Assembly (NCBI GenBank): GCA_910588215.1 | Contig: CAJUQJ010000011.1 | Coordinates: 1-64,000 of the forward strand | Length of the DNA stretch: 64,000 bases | Direction: 5' to 3' | Origin: an uncultured Lachnospiraceae bacterium | GTDB taxonomy: Bacteria > Bacillota > Clostridia > Lachnospirales > Lachnospiraceae | In this document: positions 32,860 to 42,003 of the stretch, piece by piece | Layout: the number at the start of each line of letters is the position of its first letter | Numbering within the stretch: the first letter of the stretch is position 1 | Program-made: the position numbers and the translations under genes | The notes under the pieces: generated by a model | Database searches by the model: none | The model's input: the letters and a program-made list of their open reading frames with translations, nothing else | Told to the model about the DNA's origin: nothing

Positions 32860-33990
32860 TTACTGGAAGTCAGCTACGTTATCCGGAGTAACCTTCACAT
32901 AGTCTACATAGATGGACTGCTCGCCAGACGCATATGTCTTACCGCCAAGCAGCTCTTCCATAGCTGCAACAGCGCCTTCTGCCTGACCCTGAGCGTCATT
33001 CAGAACTGTACCTGTCATGTTGCCGGATGCCACTTCGTTAAGAGCAGCGTCAAGAGCATCAACACCTACCAGATAGATGTCCTCGTTTACTGTACGGCCT
33101 GCTGCCTGGATTGCCTGCAAAGCGCCGATTGCCATATCGTCATTGTTACAGAAGATAACTTCGATCTGGTCACCGAATTTAGCAAGGTCGTTCTGTGCAA
33201 TCTCCTGGCCCTTGTTACGATCCCAGTCACCACGCTGCAGATCAAGCTCTTCTACTTCGATACCAGCGTCTGTCAGTGCCTTTACAGAGAACTCTGTACG
33301 ATACTGTGCGTCAACATTCTCCGGGTCACCCTGGATCATGATGTAGGAAACCTTACCGTCGCCATTGATATCACCCTTATTCTCGGTATCCAGGATCAGT
33401 TCACCCTGCATGGTTCCAGACTGACGTGCGTCACATCCTACATAAACCAGCTTGTCATATGCGCTCATCTGCTCTGCCGTAGGCTCACGATTGATCAGAA
33501 CGGTCGGTACGCCTGCGTCTTTAACGGTAGCGATGATCTGGTCTGCTGCAGATGTCATAACCGGGTTGATGATCAGTGCGTCAACGCCCTGTGCGATGAA
33601 GTTGTTGATCTGGTTGTTCTGCTCAGCCTGGTCATTCTTACCATCCATGAAAGTTACTGTATAACCCTTGCCCTCCAGGATCTCCTGCAGTGCGTTACGG
33701 TATGTGGTCATGAATGCGTCATCAAACTTATAGATGCAGACACCGATGTTGCCGCCTGCTCCTGCTGCTTCCGCTACTGCGTCAGCATCCTCTGCCGCTG
33801 CGTCTTCTGCCTCAGCCTCTGCTTCTTCTTCGGCCGGAGCTTCCTCTTCTGCAGGTGCTTCTTCTTCAGCCGGAGCCTCTTCTGCAGGTGCATCTGTCGT
33901 TGCAGGCGCTGCATCATCGCCGCCGCATGCTGTCAGACCGAATACCATCATGGATGCCATTGCTATCGCAAGCACTTTTTTCAATTTCAT
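32860..33990 (-). CDS. mglB: Sugar-binding lipoprotein of the Mgl transporter
   Basis: A 376-residue extracytoplasmic binding protein. Signal peptide with lipobox LTACGG (Cys22) is followed by a long Ala/Glu/Pro linker (about 25-75) and a periplasmic-binding-protein type I fold of the galactose/glucose-binding family. Recognisable parts are IGVCIYKFDDAFM, the calcium-loop-like DINGDGKVSY, and VIFCNNDDMAIGALQAI. RBS GGAGG is clear. It is the presumed transporter partner of mglA/mglC, while two further binding-protein-like genes lie upstream. Confidence 0.93.
   Translation of the reverse strand: MKLKKVLAIAMASMMVFGLTACGGDDAAPATTDAPAEEAPAEEEAPAEEEAPAEEEAEAEAEDAAAEDADAVAEAAGAGGNIGVCIYKFDDAFMTTYRNALQEILEGKGYTVTFMDGKNDQAEQNNQINNFIAQGVDALIINPVMTSAADQIIATVKDAGVPTVLINREPTAEQMSAYDKLVYVGCDARQSGTMQGELILDTENKGDINGDGKVSYIMIQGDPENVDAQYRTEFSVKALTDAGIEVEELDLQRGDWDRNKGQEIAQNDLAKFGDQIEVIFCNNDDMAIGALQAIQAAGRTVNEDIYLVGVDALDAALNEVASGNMTGTVLNDAQGQAEGAVAAMEELLGGKTYASGEQSIYVDYVKVTPDNVADFQ
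33779..33900 (-). repeat. Ala/Glu/Pro-rich repeated codons in the mglB linker
   Basis: The DNA encodes successive APAEE or APAEEE units after the lipid-anchored Cys. It forms a flexible acidic tether between membrane and binding domain. Imperfect nucleotide repeats in this stretch could vary in copy number between strains. Confidence 0.75.
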
Positions 33991-34044
33991 AGTTACAAAT
34001 CCTCCTTTATTCTGCCAATTTTAGGCGATTTTATCATCTTATGC

Positions 34045-34074
34045 CATAATGTGCACTCCCTTTTACACATTATG
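34045..34074. promoter_or_regulatory. Inverted repeat upstream of mglB, candidate operator
   Basis: Perfect 9-bp arms CATAATGTG (34045-34053) and CACATTATG (34066-34074) separated by 12 nt. No T run on either strand, so it is not a good terminator. A weak -10-like TAAAAT follows on the minus strand, so the repeat could overlap an internal mglB promoter. Confidence 0.4.
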
Positions 34075-34137
34075 ACCACTGACAAGGCTATTGTACCGAA
34101 TTATTTATTCGTTTTCCATAAGATTTTCTTGGAATAG

Positions 34138-35211
34138 TTATGGATTTTCTTTGATTTTTGTAATTAATATCTCCTGCGGCGTCCAGAAATACTTATTATC
34201 CGTCAAAGGATATTCCTCTGGCAGTTCCACTTCCAGTGCACAACTGGCCGCCAGTTCCAGGATCGCGTCGCAATAAGCTTCTTTATTGGAAGAGACCGTA
34301 CCCAACAGTTTCCCGTTCTCAATAGCCTCCAATCCCGGCGTGGTGCCGTCTATGCCGATCACGTTCACACCCTCTGTCTGTGCCCGTTCTAAAGCGTCGA
34401 TGGCTCCCAGCGCCATATCATCATTGTTGCTGATCACCAATTCGATGGTATCCGGATACTCGGAAAGCCACTGCTCCATCAACGCCGATGCCTGACTGCG
34501 CTCCCAGTTGGCAATGCCTCCCGTGATCCTTTCAATGGGTACGCTGCCATTCTTCAGCGTCTGTACAGACCATTCCGTGCGGATCAGGGAGTCCTGATGG
34601 CTGCTTTCTCCTTCCAGCATCACATAACTGACCACACCATCTCCATTTAAGTCCACTGCTTCCGGCTGCTTCCGATACAGATCTACCACCATCTGCCCCT
34701 GCAGGACCGCCGTTTCTTTGGCATCCACCCCTACATAATAAAGCTTGTCCCAACGGTTCATATCCTCCTCCACCGGCTGACGATTAAAGAATACCACCGG
34801 CACTCCCGCAGTCATCGCCTTATCGATGATCAGTGAGGTGTCCATACGGTCCACCGGATTGATGCACAGCACGTCACACCCTAAGGAGATAAGCCGCTCC
34901 ACCTGATTATTCTGAGTATTCTGGCTGCCCTTGGCCTCCTGAATATCCAGCGTTACCTTAATGCCGCTTTCCCGCTCATATTCTTTGGCCTTTTCTTCTA
35001 TGATACTGCGGATATTATTAATGAAAGTATCATCTCCACGATACAAGCTGATACCGATGCGGATCGATGTCTTCTCTTCTTCCCTGTGAACTCCCTGACA
35101 GGAGGTCAAAAGCAGGCACACCATGCACAACAGTACTGCGGTCCTGAATGTCCATCCGGAACACCATACACTCTTTATCCTGATTCTTTGAAGATTGCTG
35201 TTTCTTTTCAC
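34138..35211 (-). CDS. Second sugar-binding lipoprotein (galactose/glucose-type)
   Basis: A 357-residue lipoprotein: basic start, hydrophobic segment (about 24-36) and lipobox LLTSCQG, then a binding-protein fold clearly related to mglB. The DLNGDGVVSYVML calcium loop, ISNNDDMALGAIDAL and GIDGTTPGLEAI regions line up with the transporter protein. It lacks the long acidic linker. Position between the anchored sensor-type protein and mglB suggests either an alternative binding protein feeding the same permease or part of sensing. Confidence 0.88.
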   Translation of the reverse strand: MKRNSNLQRIRIKSVWCSGWTFRTAVLLCMVCLLLTSCQGVHREEEKTSIRIGISLYRGDDTFINNIRSIIEEKAKEYERESGIKVTLDIQEAKGSQNTQNNQVERLISLGCDVLCINPVDRMDTSLIIDKAMTAGVPVVFFNRQPVEEDMNRWDKLYYVGVDAKETAVLQGQMVVDLYRKQPEAVDLNGDGVVSYVMLEGESSHQDSLIRTEWSVQTLKNGSVPIERITGGIANWERSQASALMEQWLSEYPDTIELVISNNDDMALGAIDALERAQTEGVNVIGIDGTTPGLEAIENGKLLGTVSSNKEAYCDAILELAASCALEVELPEEYPLTDNKYFWTPQEILITKIKENP

Positions 35212-35315
35212 TTTTCTGTGCCTGCCTTCCTTATCTTCTCGTCAATACATGTTACTGACCATTCAGCAATGTGGAGCCAAGTGAGCGCATGTCCTTAGGA
35301 CAACTGCAAATTCCT

Positions 35316-36278
35316 TCACTCGATCGGAAATAACATTTTCTCAAAAGCCGGATCCCGCAGATCCTCCTTTTGTATATAATAAGGTTCCATCACTGTGGGG
35401 ACGCTGCCCGCCCCTTCCAGTGCCCGGACTGCCTCACGCACACTATAATACCCCCGACTGAATTCGTCCGTCACGCAGATGCCCTTGATCACTCCGCGAT
35501 CCAGATAATTGAGGATCGACATCGTGGTGCCTCTGCCATATAGACCGGCGACAGCAGAAAAGACCGTCTCACTGCCAGCCAGGACGCCTGCTGCTTCTGT
35601 CAGAATTTCCTGATTCTCGGCCAGAATTACCACTTCTTCCGGTTCCTTCATCCCTGTCCTCTCCAGCATCATCCAGAATCGGTCTACCTCATGTCTCATA
35701 ATCCTCTGCACACTGCGTCCTTCCTCTGCAAACACTGCATCAACACCTTTTAGAAAAAGACGATCCATATCGCTCTGCACGGCCGAATCTACCAACACAT
35801 ACACCGTCTTTTCTTTCGGCTGTTCTTCTAAGATCTTCCGGGCCAGCAATTCTCCCATTTTCTCATAATCAACGATCACATTGCCCATACCGGACGCTTC
35901 TGCCACACCGGCACGCAGCAGGATTACCGGAATCGTCATCTGTTTCCCCGATATCTGCTCTTCCTCCACCGGCACCACGATCAATGCGTCGGCACCGTCC
36001 TGCTGTTCCCGGTCCATCAACTCCATCTGCTCTATGGCATCCAGTTTTTCATACAGGGTGATCAGCTGAATATCCGCATTAAACTCAGCCGCCCCCTGAT
36101 CCATTCCCTTACGGAAATTACCATAATTGTCACTTCGCACATCCTCGATGATCACTGCAATCTGATAGATTTCCCGCTCCGGCTCACGAATGATCAGATC
36201 CGTGGAGCACATAAGAAACAACACTACCAGACACACAACGTATACGCCTACCAGCACTTTTCCACTTTTGTTTATCAT
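35316..36278 (-). CDS. Membrane-anchored sugar-binding-protein-like sensor component
   Basis: A 320-residue protein with an uncleaved-looking N-terminal membrane helix (about 7-25, no proper lipobox) and an extracytoplasmic type I binding fold: IAVIIEDVRSDNYGNFRKGM at the start and a divergent middle and end. It overlaps the histidine kinase stop by 4 nt (ATGA), so the two are translationally coupled. The arrangement recalls XylFII, the anchored xylose-binding protein that signals through a LytS-type kinase in Clostridium beijerinckii. A direct sensing role is inference; ligand unknown. Confidence 0.8.
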   Translation of the reverse strand: MINKSGKVLVGVYVVCLVVLFLMCSTDLIIREPEREIYQIAVIIEDVRSDNYGNFRKGMDQGAAEFNADIQLITLYEKLDAIEQMELMDREQQDGADALIVVPVEEEQISGKQMTIPVILLRAGVAEASGMGNVIVDYEKMGELLARKILEEQPKEKTVYVLVDSAVQSDMDRLFLKGVDAVFAEEGRSVQRIMRHEVDRFWMMLERTGMKEPEEVVILAENQEILTEAAGVLAGSETVFSAVAGLYGRGTTMSILNYLDRGVIKGICVTDEFSRGYYSVREAVRALEGAGSVPTVMEPYYIQKEDLRDPAFEKMLFPIE

Positions 36279-38065
36279 ATCCGCTCCTTCTGCGTTGTCT
36301 CCGAATAGGCCAATGCCGGAAGATGAATCGTAATGACTGTTCCCTCATCGGGTTCTGACCAGATCGCGAGGCCATAGCTTTCACCGAAGTACAGCCTGAT
36401 CCGTTCGTTTACATTTTTGACGCCAATACCGGAGCCTCGCTTGGAAGATATGTGATTCTGTTCATCGAGAAGACTTCTTGTCTGTTCCTCTGTCATGCCA
36501 AGCCCATTATCACTGATCCGAAACCACAGCTCCGCATCCTCACGGTATACCTTCACGCAGATCTCTCCGTCCCCATCCATAAATTCCATGCCATGGTATA
36601 TGGCATTCTCAACTAACGGCTGCAGCATCAGCTTCAGGCTCACCAGTTCCATTACGTCATCTTCGGCATCGATCGTATATACAAATTTGTTCTTAAATCT
36701 TGTCTGCTGGATCATCAGGTAATTGCGTACATGCTCCAACTCATCCCTGACTGTTATGATACTTTTCCCTTTGCTTAGACTGATCCGAAAGAATCTTGCC
36801 AGTGCCGTCACGATCCGCACGGCATCCTGCTTCTGTTCATTCTCTATCATCCATACGATGATATCCAGTGTATTATAGAGAAAATGCGGGTTGATCTGGG
36901 ACTGTAAAATATCGAACTCACTTTTACGTTTAGATTCATGCTCCGCCACGATGTCTTCCATCAGCGTTTTGATCCGCTTGGCCATCTCACCGATCGAACG
37001 TCCAAGGTGCCTGATCTCATAGGATCCTCCCTGATATACTTCCGTATCCAGATCCCCGGCCTCGATCGCATTGACGGATTTTTCCAGTTTCTGAATCGGT
37101 GTGGTGATACGGGAAGAGATGAAATTATTGGTCAAAATCAACACCAGCAGAAAAGCCCCGATCACAAAGACACCGAACAACTGTATCTTCAGGTTATTTA
37201 AAGGCAGTCCCTTTTCCGGCGTGACACTTAATAATTTCCATCCCGTATATCCCACGGATTTCACACTGACTTCGCGCCATTCTCCCTCATATCTTTCCCG
37301 AAAACTACCGTCCCGGTAGTCTGTCGCCATAACAGTATTTTCTGACATTTGTCCCGTTTCGATCATCTGCATACGGGGGTGATAGATCAGATCCCCATTG
37401 CTGCTGATCATATACAGATATCCTTGGTTACCCAGGGTAATATTGTCCAGAATCTGCTGTAAGCTGCTGTAACGGATATCCAGAAGCAGAATCCCCTGCT
37501 CTGTGGAAGTGCCGTGGGTAATCTCCACTGCTCTGGTCAGGGTGATGACCCACCGGTACTGATTCTCGTTATTATCAAAAATATACTGCACATGCGGCGT
37601 GGTAAAATGCAGGTTGTCTGTCCTATTGAGCGTATTACCAAACCACTGCTCCTTCGTTACGTCAATGCCTGTCTTCAGGCGCGCCGCCGGCACTGCCTCC
37701 AGAAGTTCGCCATCCTTGGACAATAGAGCGATATTGGCAATACTGTCTTTGTTATTGTCGTACAACAGTGTGATCTGGCTGTTTACCGTCTCTTTGTCCA
37801 GATCAGCATTCTTAATGACACCATAATACAGGCTGTCGGACAGCTTCATGATGGTACGCAGATAGGAATCCACCGAACGATTGATCTGTCCTAAGACCGC
37901 CTGGTTCTCTTCCCGTACAGCCGCTTTGAGCTGTTGGGACATCTGTGCATAAAGAGTCACTCCGATCAGGACAATGACAGCCAGAGCACTAATCGTAAAA
38001 TAACTGAAAATCGTATAACGTATGCTGGTCTTTTTGCCAGATCCCGTCGGCATCTGCTGTTCCAT
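36275..38065 (-). CDS. YesM/LytS-type sensor histidine kinase
   Basis: A 596-residue kinase: membrane helix 1 (about 20-42), an extracytoplasmic Cache-like domain (about 45-285), helix 2 (about 295-315), HAMP (about 316-370), and a His_kinase domain with QSQINPHFLYNTL (phospho-His394). A GHKL ATPase domain follows with VENAIYHGM and SDNGLGM plus GIGVKNV. Partner regulator is directly upstream and an anchored binding protein directly downstream with a 4-nt overlap. Predicted to sense sugar availability and control the downstream transporter. Confidence 0.95.
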   Translation of the reverse strand: MEQQMPTGSGKKTSIRYTIFSYFTISALAVIVLIGVTLYAQMSQQLKAAVREENQAVLGQINRSVDSYLRTIMKLSDSLYYGVIKNADLDKETVNSQITLLYDNNKDSIANIALLSKDGELLEAVPAARLKTGIDVTKEQWFGNTLNRTDNLHFTTPHVQYIFDNNENQYRWVITLTRAVEITHGTSTEQGILLLDIRYSSLQQILDNITLGNQGYLYMISSNGDLIYHPRMQMIETGQMSENTVMATDYRDGSFRERYEGEWREVSVKSVGYTGWKLLSVTPEKGLPLNNLKIQLFGVFVIGAFLLVLILTNNFISSRITTPIQKLEKSVNAIEAGDLDTEVYQGGSYEIRHLGRSIGEMAKRIKTLMEDIVAEHESKRKSEFDILQSQINPHFLYNTLDIIVWMIENEQKQDAVRIVTALARFFRISLSKGKSIITVRDELEHVRNYLMIQQTRFKNKFVYTIDAEDDVMELVSLKLMLQPLVENAIYHGMEFMDGDGEICVKVYREDAELWFRISDNGLGMTEEQTRSLLDEQNHISSKRGSGIGVKNVNERIRLYFGESYGLAIWSEPDEGTVITIHLPALAYSETTQKERI

Positions 38066-38207
38066 GGCGCTCCTCTCTCATAATGCTAACGCTAATCTCA
38101 TGATTCCGCAAAGCGATCTATAATCCTCAAATTATTTCCGGCTTTCATACCGGCAACTGAAAGACATCCACAGCATTCAGCGAAGCTGATCAGTCCTGCC
38201 TTACTTG

Positions 38208-39821
38208 TTACTGCACTTCTGACTGTGTCCCGCGGTACTTGGTGGGTGATACGCCATACCGCTTCTTGAATACATAGCTGAAATAATTTTGTTCCTGGTA
38301 TCCCACCTTCTGCGCGATCATATACGTCTTGTCATCCGTTTCATTCAAAAGCTCCACCGCCTTCTTCAGCCGTACTTCGGTCAGATAGTTAACATATGCC
38401 TGTCCCGTTTCCTTTTTAAACACAGTGGAAAAATAAGCCGGACTCATATGCAAGTGACGGCATAATGTCTCTACAGACAGCTCCGGTTCTGAAAAATGTT
38501 CCCTGATATATTCCTTCGCTTCCTGAATGACTTTGCGCGTAGTGTTGTCCCGCTCCCTATTCATAACTTCATTCATGCGGTAGGCGATCGTTGCGAGGCG
38601 ATCCACAAATTCCTCCCGATGACAAATGCCCTCCAAGACCTCTGTATACTGTGCTGTGGAGTCAAACATCTCATCCATGTCCAGATCGTATTGCTGCATA
38701 AGCCTGATCATGCAGTTGGCGATGGAAAGCATGTACACCTGATATTGTCTGGTATGAACTTTCGCATCCTCCATACGGGCAAAAAGTTTACGGATCATAT
38801 TATCAATCTTCTCCGGCGTGCCGAACTTAATGACCGCCACCAGTTCTTCCTCATCCTTGTCGCCAAATTGCAGCTTACCCTTGCCCACGGGTTCCACATC
38901 ATTGATATAGATGGGCTTCCCTGTACCGACGATAGCCCGATATCCCAGCGCATCCATCGCCGACTGATAGGAATGGCTGATCTCTGACAGCATCTCACAA
39001 CTATAGCCCACGCCTATCGTGATCGCAACCTCCAACACTCGGCGACACTCCTTACAGATGTCATGAAGCAGGTTGCTTAACCCTGTCTGTGTATTGTTCT
39101 CATCGATGGCTGCGATCACGGTGATCTCATCCGTGGAATTGAAGATGGCATACCGATAATACCCCCGAAGAGAATCCTCCACCAGTCCACGCACAGAAAT
39201 GGGAATCAATTCCCAAGGCAGGGTAAGTGTCTGTGCCTCCGTACGCTCCACGTGGATGACCGCCGCCACCCACCTGCAGGCATCCAGGATATCGATGCCA
39301 TACTCCTCAAGTTTTGGTACCATGGATTCTGTATCTGCCACACCCCGCACGAGATCATTTAGGAAAAGTTCCCGCAGGATCGGCAAATTCCCGAGATAAC
39401 TTTCCCGCAGAGAATCAATATCGCGACGCTGCTTGATCTCTTCCTCCAGATTCTCTCTGACCTTGGTAAGGATCTCCGACAACTCCTCTACGTTCACTGG
39501 TTTTAGAATATATTCCGTTACATGCAGTTTGATCGCTTGCTGCGCATATTCAAAATCATCATATCCCGAGAAGATCAGGATCCTGATCGAAGGATATTTC
39601 TCCCGAATCCTTTTCGTTAACGCAAGCCCGTCCATATATGGCATACGGATATCCGTGATCACTACATTCGGCTGCAGCTGTTCAACCTTCTCCAACGCTT
39701 CCTCGCCATTTTCGGCATCTCCCACTACCTCAAATCCCAGTTTCTCCCACTCCATCTTGCGGATGATTCCCTTGCGGACCTCCTCCTCATCATCCACCAA
39801 CAAAATACGATATAACCCCAT
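38208..39821 (-). CDS. YesN-type AraC response regulator
   Basis: A 537-residue regulator. N-terminal receiver with LLVDDEEEVR, phospho-acceptor Asp57 in VVITDIRMPYMDG and LKPVNVEE; a middle region of about 300 residues without a named domain; and a C-terminal AraC double helix-turn-helix (about 430-533) including SVETLCRHLHMSPAYFSTVFKK split over two helices and KVGYQEQNYFSYVFKK. First gene of the sugar locus, 142 nt before the kinase. Probably activates the binding-protein and transporter genes. Confidence 0.95.
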   Translation of the reverse strand: MGLYRILLVDDEEEVRKGIIRKMEWEKLGFEVVGDAENGEEALEKVEQLQPNVVITDIRMPYMDGLALTKRIREKYPSIRILIFSGYDDFEYAQQAIKLHVTEYILKPVNVEELSEILTKVRENLEEEIKQRRDIDSLRESYLGNLPILRELFLNDLVRGVADTESMVPKLEEYGIDILDACRWVAAVIHVERTEAQTLTLPWELIPISVRGLVEDSLRGYYRYAIFNSTDEITVIAAIDENNTQTGLSNLLHDICKECRRVLEVAITIGVGYSCEMLSEISHSYQSAMDALGYRAIVGTGKPIYINDVEPVGKGKLQFGDKDEEELVAVIKFGTPEKIDNMIRKLFARMEDAKVHTRQYQVYMLSIANCMIRLMQQYDLDMDEMFDSTAQYTEVLEGICHREEFVDRLATIAYRMNEVMNRERDNTTRKVIQEAKEYIREHFSEPELSVETLCRHLHMSPAYFSTVFKKETGQAYVNYLTEVRLKKAVELLNETDDKTYMIAQKVGYQEQNYFSYVFKKRYGVSPTKYRGTQSEVQ

Positions 39822-39879
39822 AACAATGACCGTCCCTTTCTCCTACATACACTGCAGCTGCAGGCCGCAATATAATCTT

Positions 39880-39908
39880 ATTTTAGCATAAAAAAACTGA
39901 TACTACAA
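39880..39908 (-). promoter_or_regulatory. Possible promoter of the sugar-sensing/transport locus
   Basis: TTGTAG, 17 nt, TAAAAT on the minus strand. The -35 lies inside the stem of the rplS terminator, so the two elements are fused in a compact gap. A CTGCAGCTGCAG palindrome follows at 39850-39861. Confidence 0.35.
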
Positions 39909-39927
39909 ATCTCTTTGTAGTACCAGT
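39889..39927 (-). terminator. Terminator of rplS
   Basis: Stem ACTGATACTACAAA (39896-39909) with 39914-39927, one mismatch, 4-nt loop. It is followed on the minus strand by seven T. Confidence 0.85.
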
Positions 39928-39992
39928 TCTATCACCTTATATCCTGTTTATCATCAATGGATTCCAGTCCTGTTGCCTTCCTTGTCACCGCT

Positions 39993-40340
39993 TTATTTTA
40001 CCAGTTCTTTCACTTTAGCTTTCTTGCCGACACGGTTTCTTAAGTAGTTCAGCTTCGCACGTCTCACCTTACCTCTTCTGACTACCTCGACTCTTTCTAC
40101 GTTCGGGGAATGCATAGGCCATGTCTTCTCAACGCCAACGCCGTTAGAAATCTTTCTAACTGTGAAAGTAGCTCTATTGCTGCCGCCCTGCTTCTTCAAT
40201 ACAGTACCCTCGAAAACCTGGATTCTTTCGCGGTTACCTTCCTTGATCTTACCGTATACCTTAACGGTATCACCAACGTTAAACTCGTCAATCTTGTCCT
40301 TCAACTGCTCTGCTTCGATTTCTCTGATAATCTGGTTCAT
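39993..40340 (-). CDS. rplS: 50S ribosomal protein L19
   Basis: A 115-residue protein at the 30S-50S interface. The core FNVGDTVKVYGKIKEGNRER, VRKISNGVGVEKTWP, HSPNVERVEVVRRGKVRRAK and LNYLRNRVGKKAKVKE are typical. Length is right from the start at 40340, where GGAGG lies 6 nt upstream; upstream in-frame codons are intergenic. It closes the classical rpsP-rimM-trmD-rplS order, though here a repeat element and its own promoter separate it from trmD. Confidence 0.97.
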   Translation of the reverse strand: MNQIIREIEAEQLKDKIDEFNVGDTVKVYGKIKEGNRERIQVFEGTVLKKQGGSNRATFTVRKISNGVGVEKTWPMHSPNVERVEVVRRGKVRRAKLNYLRNRVGKKAKVKELVK

Positions 40341-40413
40341 AATCTGCCTCCTATTTCTTTGGATGTTCTTAATACATTCTGTAACAGAGGACCATCTTTT
40401 TCGCAACATTAAT

Positions 40414-40442
40414 AATTTAGCATATTATGGAGATGATTGCAA
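40414..40442 (-). promoter_or_regulatory. Putative rplS promoter
   Basis: TTGCAA, 17 nt, TAAATT on the minus strand. It lies between the repeat at 40473-40545 and rplS, giving a leader of about 65 nt. Confidence 0.45.
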
Positions 40443-40472
40443 GTAAATTTATGGTTTTACTTTAACTTTATA

Positions 40473-40545
40473 TAACAGTTGAGCCGCGAGGCGGCGCCGG
40501 ATGCGTAGCAGACATTTTTATGAATGATAAGGGCTGAACTGTTAC
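40473..40545. repeat. Dispersed inverted repeat, copy 3
   Basis: Arms TAACAGTTGAGCC (40473-40485) and GGCTGAACTGTTA (40532-40544) pair with one mismatch, enclosing a GC-rich segment with GGCGCC. The right arm plus one base is the exact complement of the 14-mer GTAACAGTTCAGCC found at 11949 and 11989. It lies between trmD and rplS. Confidence 0.75.
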
Positions 40546-40552
40546 AACTTTA

Positions 40553-41269
40553 TTAAAGAGGTTGGATTCTTTTACAATACGCCTCGTACAGATCCGGCCT
40601 GCGCTCCCTGGTCCTTATGACAGACTGCTCTAACCGCCAGGCATCCACTTTGGCGTGGTCACCGCAAAGCAATATCGGCGGCACCCGCTTATCATGCCAG
40701 ATCTCCGGCCTGGAATACTGAGGATACTCCAATAATCCGTCGCAGAAGGACTCCGTCATCGCAGAATCTGTATTATGCAGTACGCCGGGCACTAACCTCG
40801 CTATGGCATCAATCATTACCATAGCCGGCAGTTCCCCGCCGGTGAGCACATAATCCCCTATAGAAATCTCATCTGTTACGATCTCTTCCAGCACCCGCTC
40901 GTCAATGCCTTCGTAGTGCCCGCAAAGAAAGGTCAAGTCTTCCTCCCCCGCCAGTTCCTGCGCCATTTTCTGGTGAAAAGTCTTCCCTTGAGGCGTCACA
41001 TATATAACTCTACCCTGAGCCGCCCCACGCGCAGTGATCCTCTCTGACACCGCCCGCCAGGCATCATAGACCGGCTGTGCCTGCATCAGCATCCCTGCGC
41101 CGCCACCGTAAGTGTAATCATCTACTTTGCCATGTTTATCCAATGTATAATCTCTGATATTCACGGCCTCGATGGAAATATATTCCCGTTCCACCGCCCT
41201 TCCAAGAATACTGGTATGCAGCCCCTGCATAACCATCTCCGGAAAAAGCGTGAGGATATGGAAATTCAT
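40553..41269 (-). CDS. trmD: tRNA (guanine-N1-)-methyltransferase
   Basis: A 238-residue SPOUT enzyme that methylates G37 of several tRNAs with SAM, preventing frameshifts. The N-terminus MNFHILTLFPEM, the knot region LCGHYEGIDERVLE and IGDYVLTGGELPAMV are diagnostic. The start at 41269 is the second of two adjacent ATGs and matches the family; the ribosome-binding site is weak. Follows rimM in the usual order. Confidence 0.95.
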   Translation of the reverse strand: MNFHILTLFPEMVMQGLHTSILGRAVEREYISIEAVNIRDYTLDKHGKVDDYTYGGGAGMLMQAQPVYDAWRAVSERITARGAAQGRVIYVTPQGKTFHQKMAQELAGEEDLTFLCGHYEGIDERVLEEIVTDEISIGDYVLTGGELPAMVMIDAIARLVPGVLHNTDSAMTESFCDGLLEYPQYSRPEIWHDKRVPPILLCGDHAKVDAWRLEQSVIRTRERRPDLYEAYCKRIQPL

Positions 41270-41387
41270 CATAGTAAGATACCCGTTCCTTTCCAGCATC
41301 TGTAAACTATCGGCCTGTAAATTCACGGCCCTGTAGTTTCAGTCTCTAACTCATAACCGCAAAATCTGTACTCACCCGCATATATGA

Positions 41388-41900
41388 TCACAACAATCCG
41401 TCCATGATGTGCACCGTGATCGCTCCTGTCTCCATATCGATCTTCTTAATGCACTCTCTGATCGCCGGCAGAAGCACTTCCGCCTCATTCCCGTCGTCAC
41501 GCTCCACCACATACACATCGTTGGCTCCCGTCGCCATCACATCTTTCAATGTGCCAAAGGTCTCTCCTTCCTCAGTCACAACCCGCATACCGATCAGATC
41601 GGCGACGAAATATTCATCTTTCTTCAGCTGTACCGCCTTATCCCTTGTCACGTAGAGCTTTGCATTCTTATATCTCTCAACATCATTGATGGAGTCATAT
41701 CCTTTAAATTTGACGATCACATACTGCTTGAAAAATTTGACGCCTTCTATTTCCATATGCAGGCGTTCCCTGTCCGTATCCATGATCACTTCTTTTAACT
41801 TCTTAAATCGGGTGGCATCATCCGTTGTCGGAAATACCTTGACTTCTCCCTTGATACCGTGCGTCTGTGTGATAACGCCGACCTGTAATTCAGATATCAT
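41388..41900 (-). CDS. rimM: 16S rRNA processing protein RimM
   Basis: A 170-residue factor for maturation of the 30S head. The N-terminal domain contains VGVITQTHGIKGEVKVFP, and a PRC-barrel follows (DEYFVADLIGMRVVTEEGE). The C-terminal part has the VLLPAIRECIKKID motif. The start at 41900 (MISELQ) has AAAGGACAG upstream; upstream in-frame codons are intergenic. Confidence 0.95.
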   Translation of the reverse strand: MISELQVGVITQTHGIKGEVKVFPTTDDATRFKKLKEVIMDTDRERLHMEIEGVKFFKQYVIVKFKGYDSINDVERYKNAKLYVTRDKAVQLKKDEYFVADLIGMRVVTEEGETFGTLKDVMATGANDVYVVERDDGNEAEVLLPAIRECIKKIDMETGAITVHIMDGLL

Positions 41901-42003
41901 AGCTGTCCTTTCTGTAAATCTCCGGATTGCTGTCCGCAAGATCTGCACACCGCAGAATTCTTATGGCACAATGTAAATGCACACTTTCCTACGATATAAC
42001 AAA

